A stretch of DNA of 40,662 nucleotides, taken from positions 1 to 40,662 of the forward strand of contig JBOFEG010000037.1 in the NCBI GenBank assembly GCA_051647685.1, in the 5' to 3' direction. This document shows positions 9,793-17,997 of this stretch, in pieces (within the stretch, counting starts at the first letter, position 1; every line of letters starts with the position of its first letter). The translations under genes were made by a program, and so were the position numbers. The stretch comes from CALTSX01 sp051647685. Its GTDB lineage: Bacteria > Chlamydiota > Chlamydiia > Chlamydiales > CALTSX01. The notes under the pieces were generated by a model. The model was not told the DNA's origin, searched no databases, and saw only the letters and a list, made by a program, of their open reading frames with translations.

Positions 9793-9999
9793 TAAATGTT
9801 TCTTAAATCACATCTTTGTTCATCTGTTGCTCTAAATTTCTAGCTAGCTTTACAATCTTTCAGCCTCTTGCCAACCTGTTCTTTTAATAAAGAACAGAGC
9901 CATAATACTAGTATTCATAATAGATATTGCACGTGACTCCTATTTTTTTGGACAATTAAAAGCTTTGCAGGCAACGTATCCATAAAAAATTGGAGTCTT
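9793..9999 (+). promoter_or_regulatory. menB upstream region with a hairpin and a palindrome
   Basis: The 207-bp gap contains a perfect 9-bp stem with a 4-nt loop (CTGTTCTTT at 9876-9884, AAAGAACAG at 9889-9897) without a following T-run. It also holds a perfect 12-bp palindrome AATACTAGTATT at 9904-9915, a possible operator. GGAG at 9992-9995 is the ribosome binding site of menB, 4 bases before ATG. No convincing -35/-10 pair could be fixed by eye. Confidence 0.4.
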
Positions 10000-10839
10000 A
10001 TGAATCATATTGCACAATCAGCTTCTCCTTCTTGGATTAAACAAGAGGTTTTTTCCGACATTCTTTATGATAAATATAACGGGATAGCCAAAATCACAAT
10101 CAACCGCCCAAAGGTACGGAATGCATTTCGACCTCTTACAGTAAAAGAAATGCAAATTGCCTTTGAAGATGCAAGACTCGATCCATCTATTGGTGTCACC
10201 ATTCTGACCGGCTATGGCAAAGATGCCTTTTGTAGCGGCGGAGATCAAAAAATTCGCACAGAAAATGGGTATACAGATGAAAACGGGATCGGTGGTCTTC
10301 ACGTACTCGATTTACAAAAACAGATTAGATCCTTCCCCAAAGTGACTATTGCTATGGTAGCTGGCTACGCTATTGGCGGCGGTCATATTCTTCATTTGTT
10401 ATGTGATTTAACTATTGCTGCAGATCATTCTATTTTTGGGCAGGTAGGTCCTAAAGTAGGTTCTTTTGATGGTGGCTTTGGAGCTAGCTATCTAGCCCGC
10501 CTTGTAGGTCAGAAAAAAGCTAGAGAAATTTGGTTTCTATGTAAGCAATATAATGCCGAGGAAGCTCTTTCTATGGGACTTGTCAATCATGTATGTTCTT
10601 ATGATGAGTTAGAATCCACAACTATATCTTGGAGCCAAAGAGTTTTACAGCATTCTCCTCTAGCTATACGTTGCTTAAAATCGTCTTTTAATGCGGAACT
10701 CGACGGACAATCCGGCATACAGGAACTCGCTGGGAATGCAACGCTTTTATATTACATGACAGAGGAAGCTCAGCTTGGAAAGAATTCATTTCTAAATAAA
10801 GAACTGTCTAATTATTCTGAGTATCCATGGAGAGCTTAA
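10000..10839 (+). CDS. menB: 1,4-dihydroxy-2-naphthoyl-CoA synthase (naphthoate synthase)
   Basis: This crotonase-fold enzyme closes the ring of o-succinylbenzoyl-CoA to give 1,4-dihydroxy-2-naphthoyl-CoA in menaquinone synthesis. At 279 residues it is close to the usual ~285. Visible features are the crotonase oxyanion region (AFCSGGDQ), AGYAIGGGH, and the MenB signature QVGPKVGSFDGGFG, whose Gln/Gly context is that of bicarbonate-dependent type I MenB. The C-terminus ends in the typical YPWRA-like tail. The start is supported by GGAG four bases upstream. menA follows after 14 bases, so the two are co-transcribed. Base composition is visibly less AT-rich than in the accessory genes on both sides. 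Confidence 0.95.
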   Translation: MNHIAQSASPSWIKQEVFSDILYDKYNGIAKITINRPKVRNAFRPLTVKEMQIAFEDARLDPSIGVTILTGYGKDAFCSGGDQKIRTENGYTDENGIGGLHVLDLQKQIRSFPKVTIAMVAGYAIGGGHILHLLCDLTIAADHSIFGQVGPKVGSFDGGFGASYLARLVGQKKAREIWFLCKQYNAEEALSMGLVNHVCSYDELESTTISWSQRVLQHSPLAIRCLKSSFNAELDGQSGIQELAGNATLLYYMTEEAQLGKNSFLNKELSNYSEYPWRA

Positions 10840-10853
10840 GTGGACTACAATAA

Positions 10854-11729
10854 ATGGCTTCAGTAAGACATTGGTGTGAAAGTGCACGCCCAAAAACTTT
10901 AATCGCAAGTATCTCTCCAATATGCATTGGAGCAGTTTTGTGTAGAAATTCTCCTTTGTTTTCTTTAAGCATTTTTTTCTCTATTTTACTCGCTGGTATC
11001 TTCTTGCAAGTAGCAACTAATTTCGCAAATGATCTCTTTGATGGCAGAAAAGGTGCGGATAATCTACGCATTGGTCCTAGACGCGCTATAGCCTCTAATT
11101 TGATCTCTGAGAAATCAATGACATGCGCTATATGTATAGCGCTTGGAATTTCCAGCTTATTTTCTTTTTTTCTAGTTCCCAGTGGTGGTTATATAGTGAT
11201 CATATTCTTACTTCTTGGAATTCTTATGGCTATTTTTTATACAGCAGGCCCTTATGCACTTGCTTATTTAGGGCTAGGCGATTTTGTTGTTTTCTTTTTT
11301 TTCGGCCCTGTAGCAACAGCATTCACATATTATTTATTATCATCAGAATTCTCATTTTCTGCATTTTTTGCAGGACTTGCCCCAGGTGCTCTGAGTACAG
11401 CTATACTTATAATTAATAATCTCCGAGATCAACTAACCGACCATCATGTAAATAAAAAAACTCTAGTGGTAAGATTGGGAAAAGAGTTTGGAATATTAGA
11501 ATATAAAATATGTATGGCTATTGCTATCGCAACCCCCCTTCTTTTATTTTATCTCCTACCTTTTTCCAGCTTGTATATACTTAGTGCAATATTTCCTCTT
11601 TTCGGACTAAAAAAAAGCGTTTTCTTTTCAAAAATGGATAGTAACTCTCTAGGATCCTATCTTCCAAAAACAGCTTTACTACTTGCTGGCTATACAACTT
11701 TCTTTTGTTTCTTTATTTTAATTGATTAA
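10854..11729 (+). CDS. menA: 1,4-dihydroxy-2-naphthoate polyprenyltransferase
   Basis: An integral membrane prenyltransferase of the UbiA superfamily that attaches a polyprenyl chain to DHNA to make demethylmenaquinone. Of the two Mg-pyrophosphate motifs, the first is NDLFD at 59-63 followed by GRKGAD, and the second is NNLRDQLTD at 188-196. Multiple hydrophobic segments fill the rest, consistent with 8-9 membrane helices. Its 291 residues fit the family. It starts 14 bases after menB. UbiA itself would have different motif spacing, and pairing with menB supports MenA. The remaining pathway genes menC and menE lie 5.3 kb downstream, past an accessory insertion. Confidence 0.93.
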   Translation: MASVRHWCESARPKTLIASISPICIGAVLCRNSPLFSLSIFFSILLAGIFLQVATNFANDLFDGRKGADNLRIGPRRAIASNLISEKSMTCAICIALGISSLFSFFLVPSGGYIVIIFLLLGILMAIFYTAGPYALAYLGLGDFVVFFFFGPVATAFTYYLLSSEFSFSAFFAGLAPGALSTAILIINNLRDQLTDHHVNKKTLVVRLGKEFGILEYKICMAIAIATPLLLFYLLPFSSLYILSAIFPLFGLKKSVFFSKMDSNSLGSYLPKTALLLAGYTTFFCFFILID

Positions 11730-11737
11730 TTAGATTT

Positions 11738-11767
11738 TTGAAATCTTATGAACACAATATGTATTGT
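11738..11767 (+). promoter_or_regulatory. Possible promoter of the LRR-NEL gene
   Basis: TTGAAA (11738-11743), an 18-bp spacer and TATTGT (11762-11767) form a plausible promoter. The -10 lies in an inverted repeat, ACAATA-TG-TATTGT (11754-11767). It starts eight bases after menA stops and 86 bases before the ATG at 11824. Confidence 0.35.
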
Positions 11768-11823
11768 ATAGAAAAAAATAAGCTATCTATGGAAAAAATT
11801 TTTATTTCAATTAATATACATAT

Positions 11824-14800
11824 ATGATTCCAGCTGCTTATTCTAGCTACAATTCGCAATTTTCTAGAAATTTAACCATACAAAAACTGATAGAAAGACA
11901 TCAGCTAGAAAAAATTCTTGAAGATTGGGAAATTCATGCAACAGGAAACTTTGAGCAAGCAAAAAATATTATATTGGAATTCCATAATAACGAAACAACG
12001 ATTGAATCAGCTAATCAACCTAAAAAATTAAATTTATCATCTTGTAAGCTAGATTGTTTGCCCAATATTTTCATTTATCCTCCTTTTTTGGATTTAGTGG
12101 AGATTGATGTTTCAGACAATTTGCTTACTGATTTGCCAAACATGGATAAATTAATAAATTTAAGAGAGTTAAATTTATCTGGTAATAAATTCAAGATATT
12201 TCCTACAACTATTTTTTCTTTAGAAAAACTAGAAAACCTTAGTTTGAATTCTAATGAGTTAAAACAATGTCCAGATTTAGGTGTTCTACAAAATCTTGCC
12301 ATATTAAAATTAAGTGACAATTTTCTTAGTGAAGTGCCTAAGGGAATTCATCAAGTATCTAAACTTAGGATATTACGATTAGCAAATAATCGCATTTCTA
12401 AATTTCCCTCAAATCTATACTTTCCCTCTGCCCTAGAAAAGCTGTCTCTTACTGACTTGGATATGGACATTGTTCCAGATTGGATAAGTCTATCTACTTC
12501 TCTTACTTCTTTAAATATTTCTGATAATAATCTAACCTCTTTACCTAGCTTTATTGGCAATTTATTAACATTAAAAGTTTTAAAACTTAGAGATAATGAT
12601 TGTAATATTTTTCCAAAATCACTTACTAAATTAGAAAATCTTGAGGAATTACATTTAAGTAGGAATGGATTAACTGAATTTCCTGAAATATTACTTAATT
12701 TGAGTGGACTAAAAAAAATTCATCTAGATGGCAATCAATTAACCTCAATTCCTGATTTACATCCATTAAGAAATCTTGAATCTATTAATTTACAATACAA
12801 TCAACTTAGAACATTACCAGAGCATTTAAACCTATTATCTGAAGAAGTTGAAATAGATGTCGAGGAAAATGAATTTACTCCCGAAGAGGTAGAAAGAATC
12901 CAATCCATGATTCAGCGGGCTGATTACGAAGGTCCCGATATTGTAGGTCTATCTATTGGAGAAGATGATACAGAAGATTTACCCGGTGAAACTCTCGGAG
13001 ACTTTTATAACGTATTATATCAATTTGCTGGAACCCCTCCTAAAAATTTATCTAATCTACCGAATGATTCGCTTGAATTAGAATCTTGGTTAAGACGACT
13101 TGGGCAGGTCTCAGAATTTAGAACTGATTCTAACAAGAAAGCTATTGCTACTACAATACTGTCTTTTCTAGAAAACGCTGATCAGGACCCATCATTTAGA
13201 GATGTATTTTTAAACGTTATTGCAGAAGCTTCAAGAACATGTGGCGATCGCATGGCTTTATCTATTCTTAAATTAGATATTTATAATCAATTAGAAAAAG
13301 CTGATCTCACTAATACAAATCAACTTTATAAGTTACTTTTAAGAGGAGTTTACGCAATAGATTTATTAGAAGAATGTGCAAGAAAAAAAATTGAAGAACA
13401 AAAAGCTAGTGATGACATTGAGACTTACCTCGCCTACCCTATAAAACTTAAAGAGGACTTAAATCTTCCTTTTACACAGACTACTATGCGTTATTTTGAA
13501 TGCTCTCAAGTGACTGATTCAGATTTAACTAGCGCAAAAAATATTGTCCTAGAAAAGTTAAGTAATAATAAAAATTGTATTTCCTTTGTAGTAAAGCAAG
13601 AAAAATGGAAAAAAAGCTTATCATTGATTTGCCCTAAAGAATGGAAAAAAATAGAAAACAAGAAACAAGCAGCCTTAGATGAGGAAATTCCAGATTATGA
13701 AAGCATTCAGAACACCTTCTATAAAGATCTTGAACATTTAACTGGAAAAGTCTTATCTAATTCTATAGATCTTAGAGAACAATTTTTAGATAATCCTTTA
13801 GAATCCATATCCAATTGCCTAGAAAAAAGTAAATTTAATGTCAAACAGGCAACAAGCGAATTAGTTATACAGCGTGATAATATTCTATCTAAAATTTTTA
13901 CTAGTGCAACAAGCTTTGAGAATAATTTATTTAGGATAGAAACTTTATTAACTACTTTATATTTTTTATATGAACAAACTTATCAAGAAGAACTCTTATT
14001 ATTTCTTCTTCCTTCTTCAGAAAAACCCCATAATGTCTTGTCTATTAGCTCTTGTATAAAAGATATTTTAAGAAGAAATTCAGGGCGTTTATATAGCTAT
14101 TTACTCTGTAAATTAATAGAAAAAGAAACTATATCAAAAGAGGTTATTGAAAAATTATCTATAACAGAAAACAATCCGTTGAATAAATTCGCAAAAAAAA
14201 TGAGTCTTTTAACTCGTTTAACTACTCTAACTAATTCTGCTAGTAATAAAACACAAGAAGAAAATATAGACTCTAACTTGATTAATAACCTTATCCCTAT
14301 ATTAATATGCATGGAAAAATTTGTATTTAGTAAAGAAAAATATGGCTGTAGCGAAAAAAAACGATTTAAAGGAGCATCAACAGAGAATTTAAGAGACTTG
14401 TCTTCTAGTTTTGATAAACTTAAAGCAACTGTAAATGTAAACACATACAAAATAAATATAAAAACAGAAAAAATTCAATACACGCGTGAACAGTTACTAG
14501 ATTTACTTACAAGCTACCGTAATCTTGAAGAAACCCAAATAAAACTAAACAATCTCGTAACAGATAATAATCTGCTTCCTCCGCAAGCCTCAACAAGTCA
14601 TTATTCCAAACAACCTTTTGAGGAAAAAACTCTTCTTGCAGAGCAAGAGTTATTAACTAAACAACTGCAACAATTATTAATACAGAAAAAAAATCTACAA
14701 CAAAGTAAATTAGATGCATGTTCTATATTATTTAAAACTTTTCTCTCTGCGATATCAAGACCTGTACCCAGAAACATATCCCCTATAAATATAAGCTGTA

Positions 14801-15012
14801 ATCAATCCGTTATAAGAGATAACAGTTCACCTTTCATTAGATCCTCTATCCACATACAACCGATTACTTCTTCTGAAAAACCATCTACATCTGGACTGGA
14901 TACGAGATTGCTTGATTTACCAACTGTTCCTGATAATCAGTTAGAAAGATCTGAAAGAACTATAACAACAAGAATTGCAATGATGGATCCTATATATTAT
15001 AAAAAAGTTTAA
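11824..15012 (+). CDS. LRR effector with an IpaH/SspH-type NEL E3 ubiquitin ligase domain
   Basis: A 1062-residue protein. Residues ~20-65 form an alpha-helical cap (ILEDWEIHATGNFEQAKNII) like that preceding the LPX repeats of Shigella IpaH and Salmonella SspH. Residues ~66-345 are leucine-rich repeats of the LxxLxLxxNxLxxLP type. Residues ~415-645 match the novel E3 ligase (NEL) domain: the catalytic motif is TCGDR with Cys473 and Asp475 (CxD), followed by LKLDIYNQL, LEECARKKI, ETYLAYPIKL and the EKWKKSL region. Known NEL proteins are delivered by type III secretion and ubiquitinate host proteins. Residues ~650-1062 form a helical extension that most IpaH proteins (~550-600 aa) lack. There is no signal peptide. 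The assignment of NEL is by eye but the motif order is convincing; the host target is unknown. The gene lies inside the split men cluster. Confidence 0.88.
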   Translation: MIPAAYSSYNSQFSRNLTIQKLIERHQLEKILEDWEIHATGNFEQAKNIILEFHNNETTIESANQPKKLNLSSCKLDCLPNIFIYPPFLDLVEIDVSDNLLTDLPNMDKLINLRELNLSGNKFKIFPTTIFSLEKLENLSLNSNELKQCPDLGVLQNLAILKLSDNFLSEVPKGIHQVSKLRILRLANNRISKFPSNLYFPSALEKLSLTDLDMDIVPDWISLSTSLTSLNISDNNLTSLPSFIGNLLTLKVLKLRDNDCNIFPKSLTKLENLEELHLSRNGLTEFPEILLNLSGLKKIHLDGNQLTSIPDLHPLRNLESINLQYNQLRTLPEHLNLLSEEVEIDVEENEFTPEEVERIQSMIQRADYEGPDIVGLSIGEDDTEDLPGETLGDFYNVLYQFAGTPPKNLSNLPNDSLELESWLRRLGQVSEFRTDSNKKAIATTILSFLENADQDPSFRDVFLNVIAEASRTCGDRMALSILKLDIYNQLEKADLTNTNQLYKLLLRGVYAIDLLEECARKKIEEQKASDDIETYLAYPIKLKEDLNLPFTQTTMRYFECSQVTDSDLTSAKNIVLEKLSNNKNCISFVVKQEKWKKSLSLICPKEWKKIENKKQAALDEEIPDYESIQNTFYKDLEHLTGKVLSNSIDLREQFLDNPLESISNCLEKSKFNVKQATSELVIQRDNILSKIFTSATSFENNLFRIETLLTTLYFLYEQTYQEELLLFLLPSSEKPHNVLSISSCIKDILRRNSGRLYSYLLCKLIEKETISKEVIEKLSITENNPLNKFAKKMSLLTRLTTLTNSASNKTQEENIDSNLINNLIPILICMEKFVFSKEKYGCSEKKRFKGASTENLRDLSSSFDKLKATVNVNTYKINIKTEKIQYTREQLLDLLTSYRNLEETQIKLNNLVTDNNLLPPQASTSHYSKQPFEEKTLLAEQELLTKQLQQLLIQKKNLQQSKLDACSILFKTFLSAISRPVPRNISPINISCNQSVIRDNSSPFIRSSIHIQPITSSEKPSTSGLDTRLLDLPTVPDNQLERSERTITTRIAMMDPIYYKKV

Positions 15013-15020
15013 TAAAATTA

Positions 15021-15494
15021 TCATGAGCGTAACCGTTTAAGTCTGTCATGTAAATCTTCATCCTCTGGATCAGAGAGTTCTTTGACTACACGTGCTTGCT
15101 TATCTAATAACGACAGTAGACTCTCTTCAGAGTTTTTTCTTAAATTTTCTAGCCTCATTTGTAAGGTTGCATCTATCTCTTCCCCAATCCGATTACTAAT
15201 AGCGATAGATTGAATGGTATTTTTTTCTATGTAAGATGGTTTAATACTAGATACTAATAAAGGTATCGAAAAACTCAAAGCATCTGAACCTGTTGAATTC
15301 ATTGCAGATCTTCTGTTGTACTTTATTGCCTCCTGATTTAGGTCTTCTAATTTCTTAATGGCATCTTGTTTCATTGAATAGATTTTTCTCTCTGCTATGG
15401 ATGGGTCAGGCTGACTAAATAACATAGAAAAAGCTCCGGCAAAAATAGCACCTACATCAAAGTCATCATCATCTTCTTCAAGTTCTTTCAGCAT
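15021..15494 (-). CDS. Fragment 4 of the broken gene (C-terminal part)
   Basis: A 157-residue ORF with an ATG at 15494 that overlaps fragment 3 by 17 bases. It opens with an acidic patch (EEDDDDFD), then a short hydrophobic segment (VGAIFAGAFSMLF), then charged helix. The frame is closed by a stop just upstream of the T7 run, so it is either the out-of-frame tail of fragment 3 or a small coupled gene. It is convergent with the LRR-NEL gene, with 8 bases between the stop codons. Confidence 0.45.
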   Translation of the reverse strand: MLKELEEDDDDFDVGAIFAGAFSMLFSQPDPSIAERKIYSMKQDAIKKLEDLNQEAIKYNRRSAMNSTGSDALSFSIPLLVSSIKPSYIEKNTIQSIAISNRIGEEIDATLQMRLENLRKNSEESLLSLLDKQARVVKELSDPEDEDLHDRLKRLRS

Positions 15495-15945
15495 TTTTAT
15501 ATTTTTTTAAATCTTCGATATTACTCTTAAGGATTTTTATCTTTTCTTCTTGTGCTTTCTCGCAGTCTTGCTCATATTCTTTTAAATCTGAGAAATAATA
15601 TTTTTTATAATTACTCAATAGAGTCCTTATTTCGCTCAGTGATATATTTTTATGAATAGGTTGAATTGGGCGATATTTTTTTTCTAACGAATAAAGTTCA
15701 GAAAGTACTCCTTTTAAAGAGGTTCTATTTCTAGAAAAATATGTTCTTATGCGTTTTTGTAAGCTTATATTATCATTCATTCTAATAGAATCTAACTGTT
15801 TCAATAAAGGATATAGACTATCGATATCTCTTGGATCATTATTATATTGCCATTTTATTTTGGCCCTAATTATACCTATTTTTAACCTCTTTAAAAAACT
15901 ACTTGTATCTTTCCAAAAGAGGCATGTAGTTTTTGCCGAATACAT
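15478..15945 (-). CDS. Fragment 3 of the broken gene
   Basis: This 155-residue ORF overlaps fragment 2 by 55 bases in another frame. Its ATG at 15945 has no ribosome binding site. The sequence is basic and helical. SLKGVLSELYSLEKKY followed by ISLSEIRTLLSNYKK parallels NLRDLSSSFDKLKATV and IQYTREQLLDLLTSYRN of the LRR-NEL protein. It ends near the T7 run 15502-15508. Confidence 0.4.
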   Translation of the reverse strand: MYSAKTTCLFWKDTSSFLKRLKIGIIRAKIKWQYNNDPRDIDSLYPLLKQLDSIRMNDNISLQKRIRTYFSRNRTSLKGVLSELYSLEKKYRPIQPIHKNISLSEIRTLLSNYKKYYFSDLKEYEQDCEKAQEEKIKILKSNIEDLKKYKNAERT

Positions 15946-16325
15946 TCTAGCAAAAATTTCATCAGATCGTACTCTTGAAGAATTTCGTTAAATAAATATA
16001 CGTAAGGGCTAAGGATAGATGAAAAACTAGAATGTTCTAGGATAAAATATGTTGAAAATAAAAAATCTAGAAGATCTTTTTTTTTCAACTCCTTTTCAAT
16101 ATAGAGCATTTTCAGAATTAAGATTAATAATTTTAAAGAATAAAATGTAGTCGGAGGATCGGGAAATTCGCCATACATTCGACGCGTACTTATGTTAGAA
16201 CAAATTTTAGAAAGTAAATTTGTTTTATTATCGAGTAGCATTTTTATTCCATATTTAGAATCTTTCTCATAGACTTGTAAAAAATGGCTAAACCAATTTA
16301 AAAGAACTAATTCAAGTTCGATCAA
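15891..16325 (-). CDS. Fragment 2 of the broken gene
   Basis: This 144-residue ORF has only a TTG start at 16325, but its frame stays open upstream to about 16385, inside fragment 1, so it is better read as a continuation than as an independent gene. It is Leu/Ile/Tyr-rich and helical. The stretch from NLLSKI through LLECIRQK resembles the part of the LRR-NEL protein C-terminus from NILSKIF to LLCKLIEK. The frame ends in TAA immediately after the homopolymer at 15893-15898. Confidence 0.4.
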   Translation of the reverse strand: MIELELVLLNWFSHFLQVYEKDSKYGIKMLLDNKTNLLSKICSNISTRRMYGEFPDPPTTFYSLKLLILILKMLYIEKELKKKDLLDFLFSTYFILEHSSFSSILSPYVYLFNEILQEYDLMKFLLECIRQKLHASFGKIQVVF

Positions 16326-16339
16326 AGGGAAAGAATTTT

Positions 16340-16963
16340 TTATAAAATAAGAGTCATCAAGAGATGGTTCAATTTTTTTCCCACTAGTTCATATTGCATT
16401 TGGTATTTTTTTTGTAAATTACTTATTATTTGTCTGTTGTCGCATGTTTTCTTTGACTTATACTTTTGAATATTACTTTTTAAGCTTGGGCACAATTGGA
16501 ATTGTTTTATTTTTTTCTTTCCTATGTTAGGAGCCAACGATTCTAATAGCCCTGTATGGAAAGAAAGGTTATTTGAATCAATAAAATACATTTGGCGTAA
16601 TGAAATACTCCTATTAAAAAGCATTTGAGGAACTTGCATAGAGATAGTTCTAAAAACTCTTTTTGTTTTATGAGATATTTGATCTTCATTTTTTAATTGA
16701 CTTATCTCTATCATGTATAAATACCAATAATTCTCCGGAGATACTATTACTCTACTGGATCTAATATGATTCAAATTAGTAGAAGAACAGATATTTGATG
16801 TATCCAACTTTACTGGTGATTCATCCGTATGATGTAAAAGAAAGTGATCGGGAGATGACACAGTGGCATGGAATACTTGAATACTCCTTTCACTAGAAGA
16901 GGAATTTCTAATCTGTTTATAATTTTCTTGTTTGTAAGAGAAACCAACAGAATTAACAGACAT
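16340..16963 (-). CDS. Fragment 1 of the broken gene (N-terminal part)
   Basis: A 207-residue ORF with an ATG at 16963. It has no signal peptide. Residues 49-82 (SPVKLDT ... VIVSPENYWYL) resemble the extreme C-terminus of the 874-residue protein encoded at 7168-9792. Its frame ends soon after the run of seven T at 16373-16379; adding one base there continues into fragment 2. A 15-bp inverted repeat TTTACA-CAA-TGTAAA at 16966-16980 lies directly before the start. It could be translated as a stand-alone short protein. Confidence 0.5.
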   Translation of the reverse strand: MSVNSVGFSYKQENYKQIRNSSSSERSIQVFHATVSSPDHFLLHHTDESPVKLDTSNICSSTNLNHIRSSRVIVSPENYWYLYMIEISQLKNEDQISHKTKRVFRTISMQVPQMLFNRSISLRQMYFIDSNNLSFHTGLLESLAPNIGKKKIKQFQLCPSLKSNIQKYKSKKTCDNRQIISNLQKKYQMQYELVGKKLNHLLMTLIL

Positions 16964-17037
16964 AATTTACACAATGTAAAAATTTTAAAACAAGGATATT
17001 TTATAAGTTAATAGCTTTATTAATTAAGAAATATTTT

Positions 17038-17997
17038 ATGCAATCTATTTTATATCGATATAAGCTCCCTATAAAAGGTAGTAATTCCAGTAGAGAAGGT
17101 CTTATATTACGCTTAAAAAAAAATGATAAAATAGGGTATGGGGAAATATCACCTTTACCCAATTGGAGCTTAGAAACTTTTCAGCAAGCAATTGATCAGG
17201 TTTTATACCTGCAACAAATGGATTTTACAGACAATCTAAAAGTATTTCCATCCGTTAGTTTTGGAATAGAGATGGCTAAATATTCGTTGATTCCGTGCAT
17301 TCCATCGAAAAAACAATTACCCTATGCGTATTTATTATACGGATCCAAAGAGCAAATTCTAGAAAAAATAGCCTCCCTCCCTACTGGAGTTTATGCTAAA
17401 TTAAAAACAATAGATCTGTCTAAAGCAGCTATTTTTAAGATAACACTTTTATTACTAGAAAAAAACATTTCCCTATCGATTGATCCTAATAAAACATGGA
17501 CAAAAGAATATACTTTCGAATTTTGCAATTATTTTTCTTCTCATTGTATAAGATATATAGAAGAACCTGTAGAGAATTTCGATGATTTAGTAATGCTCGC
17601 GCACAAATTACCACATCGATTTGCATTAGATGAAACTATTCGGAAATTTCCTATAAATACTCTACTGCAATATCCATTTTATGATTGGATTTTGAAACCA
17701 ACCCTTTTAGGAGGCTTGTCTACCTGTCTCTATTATGCAACTATAGCTAAAGAGCATAACATTCGGGTTTATTTAAGTTCTTCTTGGGAAAGTGGACTTG
17801 GTCTATCACATATAATAGAGATGTATCTTACTACTGAATTATTTTCATCGCCTCTTGGACTTGATACCTACCATTTTTACGAAGATCTTCTAGAAACTAG
17901 ATTACGGTTTACATCTGGGATGATAGAAATTCCCAAGGTAGCGATACTAAATGAGAATATGATTATACCTATTTCCTCTTATGAAATGTTTCATTAA
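17038..17997 (+). CDS. menC: o-Succinylbenzoate synthase
   Basis: An enolase-superfamily dehydratase that makes o-succinylbenzoate from SHCHC. All the catalytic elements are readable: the KxK motif (Lys121 and Lys123 in YAKLK), metal ligands Asp149 (SIDPNKTW), Glu175/176 (IEEP) and Asp198 (ALDE), and the second catalytic lysine Lys220 (LKP). The length of 319 residues is typical. The N-terminal capping domain includes GYGEISPLP, as in MenC and other enolase-superfamily proteins. It overlaps the start of menE by 17 bases, a sign of translational coupling. MenC is usually a divergent family, so the adjacent menE strengthens the call over a dipeptide epimerase. Confidence 0.93.
   Translation: MQSILYRYKLPIKGSNSSREGLILRLKKNDKIGYGEISPLPNWSLETFQQAIDQVLYLQQMDFTDNLKVFPSVSFGIEMAKYSLIPCIPSKKQLPYAYLLYGSKEQILEKIASLPTGVYAKLKTIDLSKAAIFKITLLLLEKNISLSIDPNKTWTKEYTFEFCNYFSSHCIRYIEEPVENFDDLVMLAHKLPHRFALDETIRKFPINTLLQYPFYDWILKPTLLGGLSTCLYYATIAKEHNIRVYLSSSWESGLGLSHIIEMYLTTELFSSPLGLDTYHFYEDLLETRLRFTSGMIEIPKVAILNENMIIPISSYEMFH

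Larger units (their letters stand above)
15021..16963 (-). pseudogene. Effector-like gene broken into four overlapping frames, related to the NEL protein C-terminus
   Basis: Four minus-strand ORFs (16340-16963, 15891-16325, 15478-15945, 15021-15494) follow each other with short overlaps or gaps, each in a different frame. Three single-base changes would join them into one ~648-codon reading: +1 at the T7 run 16373-16379, +1 at the A6 run 15893-15898, and -1 at the T7 run 15502-15508. The second ORF is open upstream of its TTG start to just beyond the first run, showing continuity. The joined protein resembles the C-terminal extension of the adjacent LRR-NEL protein in the same order (NLLSKI with NILSKI; ISLSEIRTLLSNYKK with IQYTREQLLDLLTSYRN). 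It could be a decayed gene, a gene rescued by polymerase slippage at homopolymers, or a run of sequencing errors. Confidence 0.65.

Noticed and set aside
10018..10302. Minus-strand ORF inside menB
   Set aside because: It is a shadow of a strongly conserved gene, with no protein signature of its own. The same applies to ORFs opposite menA, the LRR genes, the desulfurase, ruvB, dcd and trpS.
11730..17037. Prophage or transposon carrying the effector genes between menA and menC
   Set aside because: No integrase, transposase, terminal inverted repeats, tRNA or convincing target-site duplication were found at the ends.
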